Assembly: GCA_019649035.1 (NCBI GenBank)
Contig: BMAT01007957.1
Coordinates: 187,319 to 215,695, forward strand
Direction: 5' to 3'
DNA length: 28,377 nucleotides
From: Elysia marginata
Lineage: Eukaryota > Mollusca > Gastropoda > Plakobranchidae
In this document: positions 12,001 to 19,870 of the stretch, piece after piece
Layout: each line of letters begins with the position of its first letter
Numbering within the stretch: the first letter of the stretch is position 1
Position numbers and translations under genes: made by a program
Notes under the pieces: model-generated
What the model saw: the letters and a program-made list of their open reading frames with translations, nothing else
What the model was told of the DNA's origin: nothing
Database searches by the model: none

Positions 12001-13799
12001 TTTATCTTGTTGCCAACTGATCGGCCGTTGGTGTAATTAAATATACATAAAACATACTTACTGTCATAAAAAGACAACTTAATATGTCTCTATTTGATAG
12101 ATCAATACAAATTACACCGAATAAAGAACGCAAATGTAGTCTTAAATGGGGCTCCTTATTTTGGTAGCAATAGAAGGAGCAAAAGCAATAATAAATGAGG
12201 TAACCAGACACCAGTGAAAATTGTTTATCTATCTGGCCTTTCAAGATATTTTAATGTTTGTAAAAGCAGTTAAGTCAACTTTAATGCAAACTAACTTTAC
12301 GGTTTTTTATCCTTAGAAAACTCTTTTTCAAACAATGTTTTAGCCTATTTAGCTATTAATTTGTAAATCCAGATTTTTGTGACGTTTCTTTTTGTATAGA
12401 AAATGCTTCAAACATTAAATTTTGATTTTCCCGTTTGCCTTTGTATCAAACATTCTTTATCAGCATTGTTAGTTATAATAACAGTATCATTAAAGGATAA
12501 CTTTTTAGGTTACGAATCTTTATGTAATATTCTATCTTTTTCATTCCATCCTACTTTTTGTATTGCTCATTTATTCTGCCTTGTGTTCTTTTGACTTTCT
12601 TGTCGCCAATACTGGTTTTGAATTACAGGTGAACTAATTTTTAAAAGACGGTATAAAAATCTCGTAACCTTTGACCAGTAATATATCAGTTTGAAACTGC
12701 AATTTAAAAAACATTTATAAGCGCTATTTTTTGTTTGCTTTTTCGAAAGATCTATAAATCTCCCTATGCCCAAACCGACATAAGACTGAAAATCCAGTTT
12801 ACTCACATATCTGTATGACTTGTCACGGTATCCACCATAATTATCTGTCGTGTCACTACATGAATATTCTCCACACCTACCTTCCCTACAATTACCAGGT
12901 ACGGCGACTACTACCCAGTCCACGCCGCGGGCTATGTTGTGGGCGCCATCTGTGCCGTGTCCGGCCTGCTCCTGGTCGCTATGCCCATCGCCATAGTCGC
13001 CTCAAACTTCTCCCTCTTTTACGACAACATGTCATCACGTGACCAGAGCCTCAGACGCCAAGCTATGCTTGGTCAAATGATAGGCATCGCTATGGCAAAT
13101 CGTGGAGCCATTGGAAGCGAAAACGGAAGCCAAGAAACAGCAACAGACGCAGCAGTTGACATTACAGGGAGTGACCCTGCCATGCCCGAGGAGGAACTCG
13201 ACAGAAGCGATCCCGCAATTAGGAAGAGACATGCTTCCAGTGGCAAGAAAGACGTCCCGGGTAAAGATAGTGAGGAGGTTCCAACAGATCCAGCACAGAC
13301 AGTCTTCCTAGATAGTGGAATGTCAACGGGAAATGGTCATGTAAAGTCTTCATCCAAAGAAATGATCCAAAAAAGAGATACCGGAGACAGTTATGACTCT
13401 CGTAAGGAAAAACATGTACAGAAACACCAATCTTCAAGCGCTACTCGGCGTGAGCCTAGTATCCACAATAGACACCATTTAAAGGATGATAACGCGGGAG
13501 AGAATAATACAAACTTAAACGATGGCGTAAGATATCACAAATCAAGACATATTGGTGATGAACTTAGTTTGTCACGAGTGAGAGACACTGGGCCTTTAAC
13601 GGTAGGATACGTTGGTGTACGTGCCGATGGAAAAGCAAAAGACCAGCCGGAATCCAGGCATGGGCCCAATACTAGCGGCCTCAGGCCCGGTGACAAATAT
13701 AGTTCAGATATTTCAGGGAATTATGACAGAAAAAGAAGTTCTAAAAATAGTTCCAATCCAGGGCAATTAGCAGGACAGGACCTCAGTCCTGTAGACTAG
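328..13799 (+). CDS. Shaw/Kv3-like voltage-gated K+ channel alpha subunit, eight exons, probably modulatory
   Basis: CDS joins 328-1210, 6320-6404, 8070-8241, 8621-8744, 9692-9839, 10118-10310, 11490-11683 and 12899-13799. Every junction is GT-AG and phase-matched, giving 2700 nt and 899 residues. Order: N-terminal T1 (residues 5-33, then 275-326) interrupted by a long Ser/Pro/Lys-rich insert; S1 about 382-404; S2 about 441-462; S3 about 475-490; S4 about 513-535; S5 about 545-567; pore with T598-V-G-Y-G-D603; S6 about 612-640; disordered tail to 899. The T1 keeps HX5CX20CC (H298, C304, C325, C326), the zinc site of Shab/Shaw/Shal-type channels. The run YRHGQLHLPPDVC and the CCW are Shaw-like. 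Acidic charge-transfer partners E445, F452, E455 and D478 are present. S4 is charge-poor and the S6 PVP is P629-I-A631. The protein should sit in the plasma membrane as a tetramer subunit. By analogy with vertebrate Kv5/6/8/9, I infer a heteromer-only modulator. Potassium channel identity is near certain; the silent role is inference. Confidence 0.95.
515..1150 (+). other. candidate exitron (in-frame removable segment) in Kv exon 1
   Basis: A strong donor (CATG|GTGAGG) at 515 and an acceptor (CTCATGCAG|AT) ending at 1150 bound 636 nt, exactly 212 codons, both in phase 1. A branch-like TTAAC lies 41-45 nt before the acceptor. Removal would join residue 62 to residue 275 through a regenerated Asp codon, giving KPKH-D-VYIDRNP and a T1 domain much closer to the usual size. 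The segment is free of stops in the channel frame. Whether it is ever spliced out cannot be told from DNA alone. Confidence 0.4.
2621..2665 (-). repeat. tRNA-Lys(CTT) 3'-half-like sequence, possible retroelement primer binding site
   Basis: Read on the minus strand, about 45 nt resemble the 3' half of eukaryotic tRNA-Lys(CTT). They run from a CTT in anticodon position, through a perfect 5-bp T-arm stem (AAGGG/CCCTT) around TTCGAGC, to an acceptor strand ending in GCCA. On the plus strand this starts TGGCGCCCAA, the form of a tRNA-Lys primer binding site. A TACA at 2613-2616 just before it could be the end of an LTR. The genomic CCA is unlike a normal eukaryotic tRNA gene and there is no 5' half, so this is not a functional tRNA. 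Choice between LTR-element remnant and retrotransposed half-tRNA is open. Confidence 0.55.
2664..2726. repeat. large foldback: 16-bp plus 9-bp inverted repeat
   Basis: The 16 bases at 2664-2679 are the perfect reverse complement of 2711-2726. Nested inside, GTGAAAGTA at 2690-2698 pairs with TACTTTCAC at 2702-2710 around a 3-nt loop, leaving a 10-nt bulge on the left arm only. It directly adjoins the tRNA-Lys-like segment. Could be a retroelement stem-loop or a small foldback element; no coding capacity. Confidence 0.85.
2838..3708 (-). mobile_element. decayed LINE reverse transcriptase, 3' part (Jockey/CR1-like)
   Basis: On the minus strand, scattered frames give ordered LINE RT blocks: PAEQAGFRADRGTQ near 3650-3700, LALTPHIES through GAVLIDLSSSVDA near 3544-3640, WFLEGIKARREDSNGILQGSVIAPP near 3385-3455, then YAND (in place of YADD) near 3300. 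Below these come matches to the post-RT region (LNNKEP, SAAE, GCLKSKPT) down to about 2840. At least one frameshift and several stops break it, and a TA tract interrupts it at 3354-3377. It is a dead fragment; the clade assignment is from memory of the block pattern and is uncertain. Confidence 0.8.
3354..3377. repeat. (TA)n microsatellite
   Basis: A short alternating TA run sits within the minus-strand LINE fragment, between its QGS block and its YAND block. Confidence 0.9.
3729..4062 (+). mobile_element. decayed LINE reverse transcriptase, 5' part, opposite orientation
   Basis: On the plus strand the RT blocks that come before those of the neighbouring minus-strand fragment are readable: PVNDDVMMDKAIKYINTGTA, CGMYPEMI, KVIAILKPGKP, then YRPISL after a frameshift, then LYNLLKRFMLTRIIPY in a third frame. 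A weak match to the next block (MLGKQ, equivalent to MPAEQ of the other fragment) follows at about 4048-4062. The two fragments together rebuild one RT in which the upstream part is inverted against the downstream part. Sequence to about 4200 may still belong to it but is too decayed to say. Confidence 0.78.
4824..4933. repeat. GATA/GA/GAAA low-complexity tract
   Basis: Short GATA units grade into GAGA and GAAA runs over about 110 bp. It is purine-rich on the plus strand. No gene content. Confidence 0.9.
5165..5635. repeat. compound ACC/AAC-type trinucleotide repeat (about 470 bp)
   Basis: Imperfect CCA, ACA, CAT and CAA triplets run almost without a break for about 470 bp. Because the period is three, several frames stay open on both strands (poly-Thr/Pro on plus, poly-Val/Leu on minus). 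These are by-products of the repeat, not genes. Confidence 0.92.
5979..6021. repeat. (TA)n microsatellite with TG variants
   Basis: A TA-rich alternating run with a few TG steps, about 300 bp upstream of Kv exon 2. Confidence 0.9.
6320..6404 (+). CDS. Kv exon 2: T1 domain, zinc-site half
   Basis: Acceptor ...cgaag|G and donor GG|GTGAGC; enters in phase 1 and leaves in phase 2. It encodes residues 295-323, GQLHLPPDVC then SLTIRMELDFWKIPEELIG. It contributes H298 and C304 of the HX5CX20CC zinc motif and the conserved ELxFW helix. The wording is closest to Shaw/Kv3 T1 domains. Confidence 0.93.
6405..8069 (+). other. Kv intron 2
   Basis: AT-rich intron of 1.7 kb ending at a pyrimidine-rich acceptor (tctatatag). 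I see no repeat element or gene in it; the open frames at 6507-6695, 6793-6990 and 7706-7915 show no family resemblance. Confidence 0.8.
8070..8241 (+). CDS. Kv exon 3: end of T1 and T1-S1 linker
   Basis: Residues 323-380. It begins GECCW, supplying C325 and C326 that complete the zinc motif with exactly 20 residues after C304. It then runs through FQNGIDRMKVV and a charged linker to WLTMERPDYGKRAK just before S1. The acceptor that keeps frame is tatatag|A; using the next AG two bases on breaks the frame. The donor AAG|GTCAAA is weak; reading on would add VKYDFLTVKK and stop, leaving a T1-only product. Confidence 0.92.
8242..8620 (+). other. Kv intron 3
   Basis: A 379-bp intron with a weak donor (GTCAAA) and a standard acceptor (gcatctacag). 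It holds a short GAT/GATG-rich patch around 8420-8460 and nothing else recognisable. Confidence 0.85.
8621..8744 (+). CDS. Kv exon 4: S1 segment
   Basis: Residues 381-421 plus the first base of codon 422. IWCAVYYICILLSTITFMML is the S1 membrane segment, followed by an acidic extracellular stretch (NDFQEVKPEFESRLEEYTN). It enters in phase 0 and leaves in phase 1 at ACG AAT G|GTAAAA. Confidence 0.92.
8745..9691 (+). other. Kv intron 4
   Basis: AT-rich intron of 947 bp with a strong pyrimidine-rich acceptor (tttcatctcag). No element or gene recognised. Confidence 0.85.
9692..9839 (+). CDS. Kv exon 5: S1-S2 linker and S2
   Basis: Residues 422-470 plus two bases of codon 471. N423-D-T425 is a possible glycosylation sequon in the extracellular S1-S2 loop. 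S2 reads EICLDIFFTLEFAIRL and keeps E445, F452 and E455, the equivalents of Shaker E283, F290 and E293. It ends ITCPDKKDFVR, a Shaw-like CPxKxxF turn. The donor is AG|GTAATG. Confidence 0.93.
10118..10310 (+). CDS. Kv exon 6: S3 and degenerate S4 voltage sensor
   Basis: Residues 471-535. NIVDIMILSTAW is S3 with the conserved Asp (D478) but without the usual Pro-Tyr. The extracellular loop has a sequon at N501-F-T503. S4 reads LNSLLGLRVLRMLHLAKIFRTLK. An ungapped alignment anchored on the S4-S5 linker (LKVM against LRVL of Kv3) puts N514, L517, R520, R523, H526 and K529 at the R1-R6 positions, so the outer two charges are missing and K5 is His. A gapped alternative gives R, R, H, K, R, K. The donor GTTAGA is weak. 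Confidence 0.93.
10311..11489 (+). other. Kv intron 6
   Basis: 1.2-kb intron. The first 800 bp are plain AT-rich sequence; the last part holds a SINE copy (about 11117-11390) that ends about 100 bp before the exon 7 acceptor. Confidence 0.85.
11117..11390 (+). mobile_element. tRNA-derived SINE, copy 1 (plus strand, shortened head)
   Basis: This shows extended similarity to the minus strand of 14620-14900. Shared features in the same order are a B-box-like GGGTTCGAGCC (11136-11146), a CTTTGAGAAAAGC block (about 11172-11186), AATGAGTA, GTGATGCGCT (about 11269) and a 3' end with GGCC..CCCGGAG and AGAGCGTTTTA. The A-box region is shortened relative to the other copy. I do not recognise the family by name; the CTTGAGnAAGGC block recalls the V-domain of some animal SINEs, which is only a suggestion. 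Confidence 0.65.
11490..11683 (+). CDS. Kv exon 7: S4-S5 linker, S5 and pore helix
   Basis: Residues 536-599 plus two bases of Gly600. VMYLSILASMQELALL is the S4-S5 linker and the start of S5, and VVVMGAGVLLFGSTLYIAE completes S5. After a short turret, SIPEAMWWAIITMTTVG is the pore helix running into the filter. The Trp-Trp and TMTTVG are fully canonical. Acceptor accaccag, donor GG|GTAAAT. Confidence 0.95.
11684..12898 (+). other. Kv intron 7
   Basis: 1.2-kb AT-rich intron splitting the Gly codon of the selectivity filter (TVG|YGD). Nothing else recognised. Confidence 0.88.
12899..13799 (+). CDS. Kv exon 8: filter end, S6 and cytoplasmic C-tail
   Basis: Residues 600-899 and a TAG at 13797-13799. 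It starts with the last base of Gly600, then YGDYYPV. S6 reads VVGAICAVSGLLLVAMPIAIVASNF. The glycine hinge (G622) is kept, but the Pro-Val-Pro motif is Pro-Ile-Ala (629-631). The tail from about 642 to 899 is Ser-, Asp-, Arg- and His-rich with no recognisable domain and looks disordered. No PDZ-type C-terminus is evident (ends SPVD). Confidence 0.96.
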
Positions 13800-14620
13800 A
13801 AGTTCTGGGCATTTCCAACATAACTTGGTGTAATGTTTACGTGATTATACCTACTTGTTGACCATGAGAACGAAATCTTGTGATTTTTATTCTTAGCAAA
13901 TATGTACAGGGAAATTAGATGTACTCATCATATTAACGGCATCATTTCAATTTGCGATAATTATGAATTAAGGGGAAAACCCATTTAAAAGTAACAGGGA
14001 AAAAACTGGGTTCTATGTTCTACGCAGCAATTTTTTCTCGCCACAAAAAGTTTATGTAAAGATTTTACCCTGAACAGAAAAAGTAACAGGAAAGTTAATA
14101 ACAGGATGGATATATATGACATAAGCCTTGCATCTCACTTGGTCATTATGTGAAGACTTCCTTTTTTGGCTTCAAAGACAACCCATTACAATGTTTTAGT
14201 ACAGTTTTGTTACGATGAGTACATTTCTCTTTCTTCCTACCCCCTCCCCGTTCCCCAAGACAAACACGTTGTTTTACCCACCTTTTTTTCTTCCTGGATC
14301 TGACTGTGTCGGTGTGCTATGCAAAATTGAAGGCTATTGAAATAACTTTGAAAATATGTTGTAACATCTCTCGTAAAAATGCTTATAATATTGATACTCT
14401 TGTAGCTCACTCATAATACTATTGTTATTTAAAATAGTAATGCAATCTTTCATTCTATGCTACTGCACCTCATAAAGTAATTAAAACATATTAGGCAGAA
14501 GCTTTCCATGACACGAATAGATCTTAAAGTTGCGAAAGTTTTTTTTGAAAATTACCACTCTCTTATAATGTAAATTAAGTAAGTAGCATTGTTATACAAT
14601 GCCTATATCCTCGTAAAATG
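13800..14620 (+). other. Kv 3' UTR / downstream region
   Basis: AT-rich sequence after the stop. There is no canonical AATAAA in the first kilobase; an ATTAAA variant lies at 14480-14485, and the first AATAAA is at 15050-15055, beyond the SINE. Which one ends the transcript is not decidable here. If the distal one is used, the 3' UTR carries an antisense SINE. Confidence 0.4.
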
Positions 14621-14900
14621 CTCTAAATGCTTTATTTGGGCTCCCGACGGGCCATCATCAACAGAATTACCTTCTGAGCTCACATAGGAGCACCAACTTC
14701 AGCGCATCACTTTGACATTCTGACATCTTTCACTGCTTATAGCCGGCTAGCCTACTACTCATTTATCGCCTGAATGCGGCGAGAAAATGTGTGGAAATAG
14801 CCTTTCTCAAGGACAAGAAGCCGACCCAGCGACACAGACTTGAACCCCGGACCCTTCGACACGAGAACCGAGTGTTCACTACTAGACCACGACGCTACAC
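14620..14900 (-). mobile_element. tRNA-derived SINE, copy 2 (minus strand)
   Basis: On the minus strand a tRNA-like head starts at about 14900. It has an A box (TGGTCTAGTAGTG, about 14877-14890) and a B box (GGGTTCAAGTC, about 14837-14847), spaced as in an RNA polymerase III promoter. The body follows with CCTTGAGAAAGGC (about 14800-14812), AATGAGTAG, GTGATGCGCT (about 14702) and CATTTAGAGCATTTTACG at the end. The head wording is nearest tRNA-Glu, though decayed. It is clearly related to the plus-strand copy in Kv intron 6. Confidence 0.75.
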
Positions 14901-16254
14901 AAAAAAATGCACAGCAAGAAAAAAAAAAAGAAAAATTATATCAACCAGACCAGTTTCATGTGCCAGTAAATGAGAATGGGGATTTATAAATTCATTTCTT
15001 CTCAAGAGCCAATTCATGGGAGTAGTTAAGACCTTTAAAAACCACGTTAAATAAAGCTTACTTGCTCTTGCCATGGCTTCAAAGTGGTTGCGTACTTAGA
15101 GTTTAGATTTTCTTATGGCGCGTCACATAAATAATACTTTTAAACAAGGATTTTTTTTGGTATAATATTTTATTTCATGATGTTATTCTGAAAAAAAAAA
15201 CAGCAACTAAGGTAACAACATTTGGACTGAAGAACACACTGATGCCTCGTCTAAAACATTGTTCCTTTTTGATGAGAAGATGGTTATTACTTTTATGGTT
15301 TTAAGTCATATTAAATAATTGCTTTTTTGCTCATTTTTGCACATTTAATTAACTTTATTTAACATCCTGCAACAAAGTTATTCTTACCTATAACCAAAAG
15401 TACCACCGCCGTAAAATGTTAAAGTAGTATGAATAAGCAGTTATGCTCAACTGTTGGTGTTTTCATGCTTACATATCTTGTCTGATAATATTTTCTGTAT
15501 CTTTTTTAGATTTGAATTATATTAGCCCATACTGTTATTTTATTTTTTTTTATCTGGGGGGTATACAGTTTGGTAGAGATAGAAATAGTCTATGCATACA
15601 AGCAATAGCAGTCAATTTTATTCACTTGCCCATTTTTCTTTACAAAGACGTTTATATGTAAAGGTTCACCTTGAGCTTGCAAACATTCCAAGTCGCCTAA
15701 TAAATTGTATAGATTTGATTTGCAATACATGGAATGAATAGAAAAAATACTTTAAATGTTCTCTTTTATGCTTCAAATTCTTAAACATCATCAAGCAAAG
15801 TAAAACTAGTCAACAAAAGTTTTATAGTGGTTTCTTTCTTTAAACTTCATACCAACATGAATGATATATAGATAAACAGTTTTTTTTAATTGAAATTCGT
15901 TAGAAAAGAAAATTTAAAGCCATTTATTATGTTGAGACTTCTCCATTCACCACTGGTCACTTCTGCTATATTAAAATAAATAATATCAATGCATCAATTA
16001 TCAAAATGGTCTTTTTGTTTATTTCTAAACTGAAAGGTTTTTGTGTCTTTCTCATCAATCCTTCCCCTTTTTCAATCTTTCAATTCCCAGGTTCATCTTT
16101 GAGAATCGTTTGATTTCCCTTTCACATGGAGCTCTATTTCACTTCTTGCGTTCTATATAAATCTTTGTCTCAGTTATCTTTATCAAACGTAATAATCATT
16201 TTTCTTATGAATTTAGTAATAAATTCTGTACTCTTGGGATTGCTGTGATAACTG
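14901..16254. other. intergenic, AT-rich
   Basis: I see no gene, RNA or mobile element here. It contains the AATAAA at 15050-15055 and long A/T runs. The open frame at 15443-15661 is hydrophobic by composition and has no family resemblance. Confidence 0.75.
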
Positions 16255-16640
16255 TTGTTGTTGTTGGTGATATTTTTCTTCTTCTTTTTCTTCTCCTTAA
16301 CCTCCTCCTCCTCCTCCTTCTTCTTCGTCTTCTTCTTCTTCTTCTTCTTCTTCTTCTTCTTCTTCTTCTTCTTCTTCTTCTTCTTCTTCTTCTTCTGCTT
16401 GTTCTTCTTCTCGTTATTGTTCTTCTCATCGTTCTCCTTCTTTTTGCTCGTGTTCTTGTTCTTGTCCTTATTGTTGTTGTTCCTCTTTTTGTTCTTGTTC
16501 TTGTTCTTGTTTTATATTTCATTCTTGTTTTTTGTTGATGTCCTTGTTGATCGTGTTCTTGTTTTTTTAATTTTATTATTGTTTTTGTTCTTTTTTGTTG
16601 TTGCTGTTCTTCTTCTTTATTTTTCTCTCTCTCTTTCTCT
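16255..16640. repeat. (TTC)n / GAA repeat with pyrimidine-rich flanks
   Basis: A core of about 22 nearly pure TTC triplets lies at 16329-16396, flanked by TTC/TCC/TTG-type imperfect triplets and, at the right end, CT runs. The plus strand is almost all pyrimidine with scattered G. It produces open frames of poly-Phe, Leu or Arg that are not genes. Confidence 0.95.
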
Positions 16641-17710
16641 GACACACAGCCACTCCCACGATCAAAAGTAGATTAAATTAATATGCACTCCAAGCCTCAA
16701 CATTAGTTTTCAGTCTTTAGATAATGGGAAAACCTACTGAAAATCGATTGTACATTTCTGATTAACGTGATGTCTCAAAAAGATAATTTTATCATCAAGT
16801 ATTATCGCGTCTAAGTATTCCAGAACTGATCAATAAATCTTAATAATGTAACGCGAATATGTGTTTAAAACAGATACAACACTAAGTAATAATTTCTTCT
16901 GACATTGCATTGATGTCTGTCGGTCTCGCTCATGGCAAACATCAGTCTATGAAAGCAACAACAATGTATCGTTTTATTGAAAAAGGGTATTTATTCATTT
17001 ATCATAAAAAAAATCACAGGGAAACGCGAGTACTGTATTTGCTCCGGGGGATAAAGTTAGACACAACGCCAAGGTTTCAATAAAAATTAACAACGAAAAT
17101 AAAAGAAAAAATCAACAAAAAACAACATTATTTTTTCTAAATCATAAATAAACAACAATAGATAATTATAAGAAACAATTTACCACATTTCCTTTTACAA
17201 AAAGACTAAAATTAGTGCACAGAGTATGCGAGGAACATTTTTAGGCTACAAAACTGTCAAGAAATAATGGTTAGGCCTAACCTAATTAGTTTTCGAGGAT
17301 GTGCGGACGTCTTTAAGCTAAGGTTCTTTTAAACATTTAAGAACAAAACAAAATGTTAAAACGCATGTCCGACATTATGTGAAAAATATAACAATTAAAA
17401 TTAGAGCTGCAAACTGAGAGACTAAACGGACAAGAAACCGAAAGTACCAAAATAGGGTTGTCAAACCGGAACTTTCGAATGTCTCGTCAGCCATGCAAAA
17501 AGTCGGATGTCGCGAATTTGATATTCGAAGGCATTGCTTTTTTAACATTACAATTTTGCTGAATTTCCAAACGTAACAAATTTCATGAAAATATTGGTAA
17601 AAATATTTAAACTTTTATCTATGAATAATAGAGATCAAGAGATGAAAAAAACTTTTCGAAGGCAAAGTGTCAAATAGGGGCTGCGACATACGACTCATTA
17701 TCATTTGGTC
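16641..17710. other. intergenic, AT-rich
   Basis: I see no gene, RNA or repeat element in this kilobase. Confidence 0.75.
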
Positions 17711-18222
17711 CCGAGACAAGCAAAGGTATAACTGAACAGTGAAAACCTGTCTAGCGAGACAAACACAGGTATAACTAAACAGTGAAAAACTGCGAAATAA
17801 ACACAGGTATAACTGAACAGTGAAAAACTTCTAGCGCCACAAACAAAGGTATTAATTGAACAGTTAAAAAACTGTCTAGAGACACAAGTACAGGTATTAA
17901 CTGAACATTGAAAAACTGCCTAGCGACACAAACACAGACATTAACTGAACAGTGAAAAACTGTTTAGCAAGACAAACCCAGGTATTAACTGAACCGTGAA
18001 AACTTCTAGCGACCCAAACACAGGTATTAACTGAACGGTAAAAATGTCTAGCAAGACAAACCCAGGTATTAACTGAACGGTAAAAATGTCTAGCGACCCA
18101 AACACAGGTATTAACTGAACGGTAAAAATGTCTAGCAAGACAAACACAGGTATTAACTGAACGGTAAAAAACTGCCTAGCGACACAAATACAGATATTAA
18201 CTGAACGTGAAGAACTGTCTAG
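17711..18222. repeat. minisatellite, about 12 units of 38-46 bp (commonest 42 bp)
   Basis: About twelve tandem copies of a unit of the form AACTGAACRGTRAAAA - CTGTCTAGCGACA - CAAACACAGGTATT. AGGTAT or its variants recur near 17725, 17767, 17804, 17846, 17891, 17936, 17980, 18022, 18064, 18106, 18147 and 18191. The left units are more variable in length and sequence; the units from about 17980 to 18150 are nearly identical and 42 bp long. Each carries a near-palindrome, GTCTAGCGAGAC in the best copies. Confidence 0.93.
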
Positions 18223-19800
18223 CACTGGAATACTTCATTTTCCGCTGGACCAATTTTAATACTCTGAGGTCATGTTTATTCGAAATTATTTTTCATGCGT
18301 GGGCACAACAGAGGATGTTAAAATTTTTTTTGTCAGCAAAATCATTAGCATAGATGAATGCTGTTTACGGTGAAAAAATGGCTGTAAAGGCATACGTTTT
18401 GTTTGACAGTAACAAGGAAGTGCTAACTTTCACAGTTTATCAATTAAAATAAACTGTGTAATGAAATGTCAAAAAAAATCTCCAGGAATGAAATAACTTC
18501 TGTTTTGACTTTTAAAAAAAACTAGTGTAAAACGTCACTCAGTACATATGATAGTGGTTGTGATGCTGATACTGTTGGTGTAAATTATTTTGATATAAAT
18601 GAAAAACAAAACAACTCGAACGATGGTGAAACAATACAAAAAAAACAGCAGTAAAATATTCCCATTAGGTCTTCATCCACCCCCTTTAAATCCCCCAGAC
18701 TTCTATCCTATACTTCCTGCAGCTGAAAAACCCATTCTATCTTGGTTTTGTCCGCAAAAGCATGTTGACAGATTTGATAAGTCTAACCCACGGATCTTTA
18801 TAGGACATTACACTAAAGTTCAGTAATACCCAATGCACCTTACAAAGAATATAAATTGTAAGCATGATCAACGGTAAAACAATCAATCCATTTTTGAGCT
18901 TCTCCAGTTGATTATTCTTTTCATTGTTAAAAAATATCACTTTACAACGCATAGTTGTCCCAAACAGAGGTATTGGACTGCTCTTTGTGCTAAACATTGT
19001 TACTTTTTTTGTTTCGTTATCAACAAATTCAGGCCAGGTTCATAGCATAGTGTTTCATGTTTTACATAATTATTATATTTTCATACTATAGGCTTCGTTG
19101 AATCACTGCTTATTAATTAACTGACGAAATCGTTGTAATTATTCATCACAACCTTTCCTTTTTGTGTATAATAAATGTGATATTGCACTGTAGACTGAAA
19201 CATTAAAAAACCAACAACAGCATGGAAAACATATATGTGTTGATAGGTGAGCGGTTGTTACACCAATAAATTGTGTCACAAAACTCACAAAAGTATAGAT
19301 TCTAAATCTGTATATTTTTATAAAAAAGATGTGCAATCATTAACCTTAAGATTTGATTATTAAGTAGTCCTTGAAGTACATGTATTTGGTAGAGTAGATA
19401 ACTTTTGCACATAGTCAGACGGAGGGAGAAAATCCTGTTTGCTGCCAGAGGAAACTTCTATCAACTGATATCATGGTCACAGTTAGGAATAAGATAGCAA
19501 CAAGAAAGTTTTCTGCTGTCTTTCCCAATGAGGTTTTATCATTTCATCACAATGTCATGCCGGGGTCTGTTTAGAAAGTGCTTGTAAGACAATTCTGTCT
19601 TTAAAAAATGCAGCATTTTCGCCAAGAACGACAGGTTTGCAAAGAGGCTAAAAGATCAGCTTTGTGTGGATAGGTACGGCAATTCAAAATTCTAGGGACA
19701 TGGACTATAACCTGACCAATCAGTTTGTAGAGAAATTATTTTTTTTATATATTATATTCTATTAAACCTTCTCAATAAGTAAATATCCTAAGACTTGGGC
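18223..19800. other. intergenic, AT-rich
   Basis: No gene or element recognised. The open frames at 18599-18826, 18737-18997 and 19139-19336 have no family resemblance and no coding-like composition. Confidence 0.75.
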
Positions 19801-19803
19801 TCA

Positions 19804-19870
19804 GTGAGAGAGAGGGAGAGGGAGAGAGAGACAGACAGAGACAGACAGACAGGCAGAGGAAGTGGGGAGG
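19804..19870. repeat. GAGA/GACA tract
   Basis: A purine-rich run of GAGAGG, GAGA and GACA units, of the same general kind as the tracts at 4824 and 28240. Confidence 0.9.

Noticed and set aside
16205..16671. Poly-Arg, poly-Leu and poly-Phe open frames on both strands
   Set aside because: By-products of the TTC/GAA repeat.
17941..18225. Minus-strand open frame with repeated FTVQLIP units
   Set aside because: It follows from a 42-bp (14-codon) minisatellite unit that happens to lack stops in this frame; the older units break it and there is no start context or family match.
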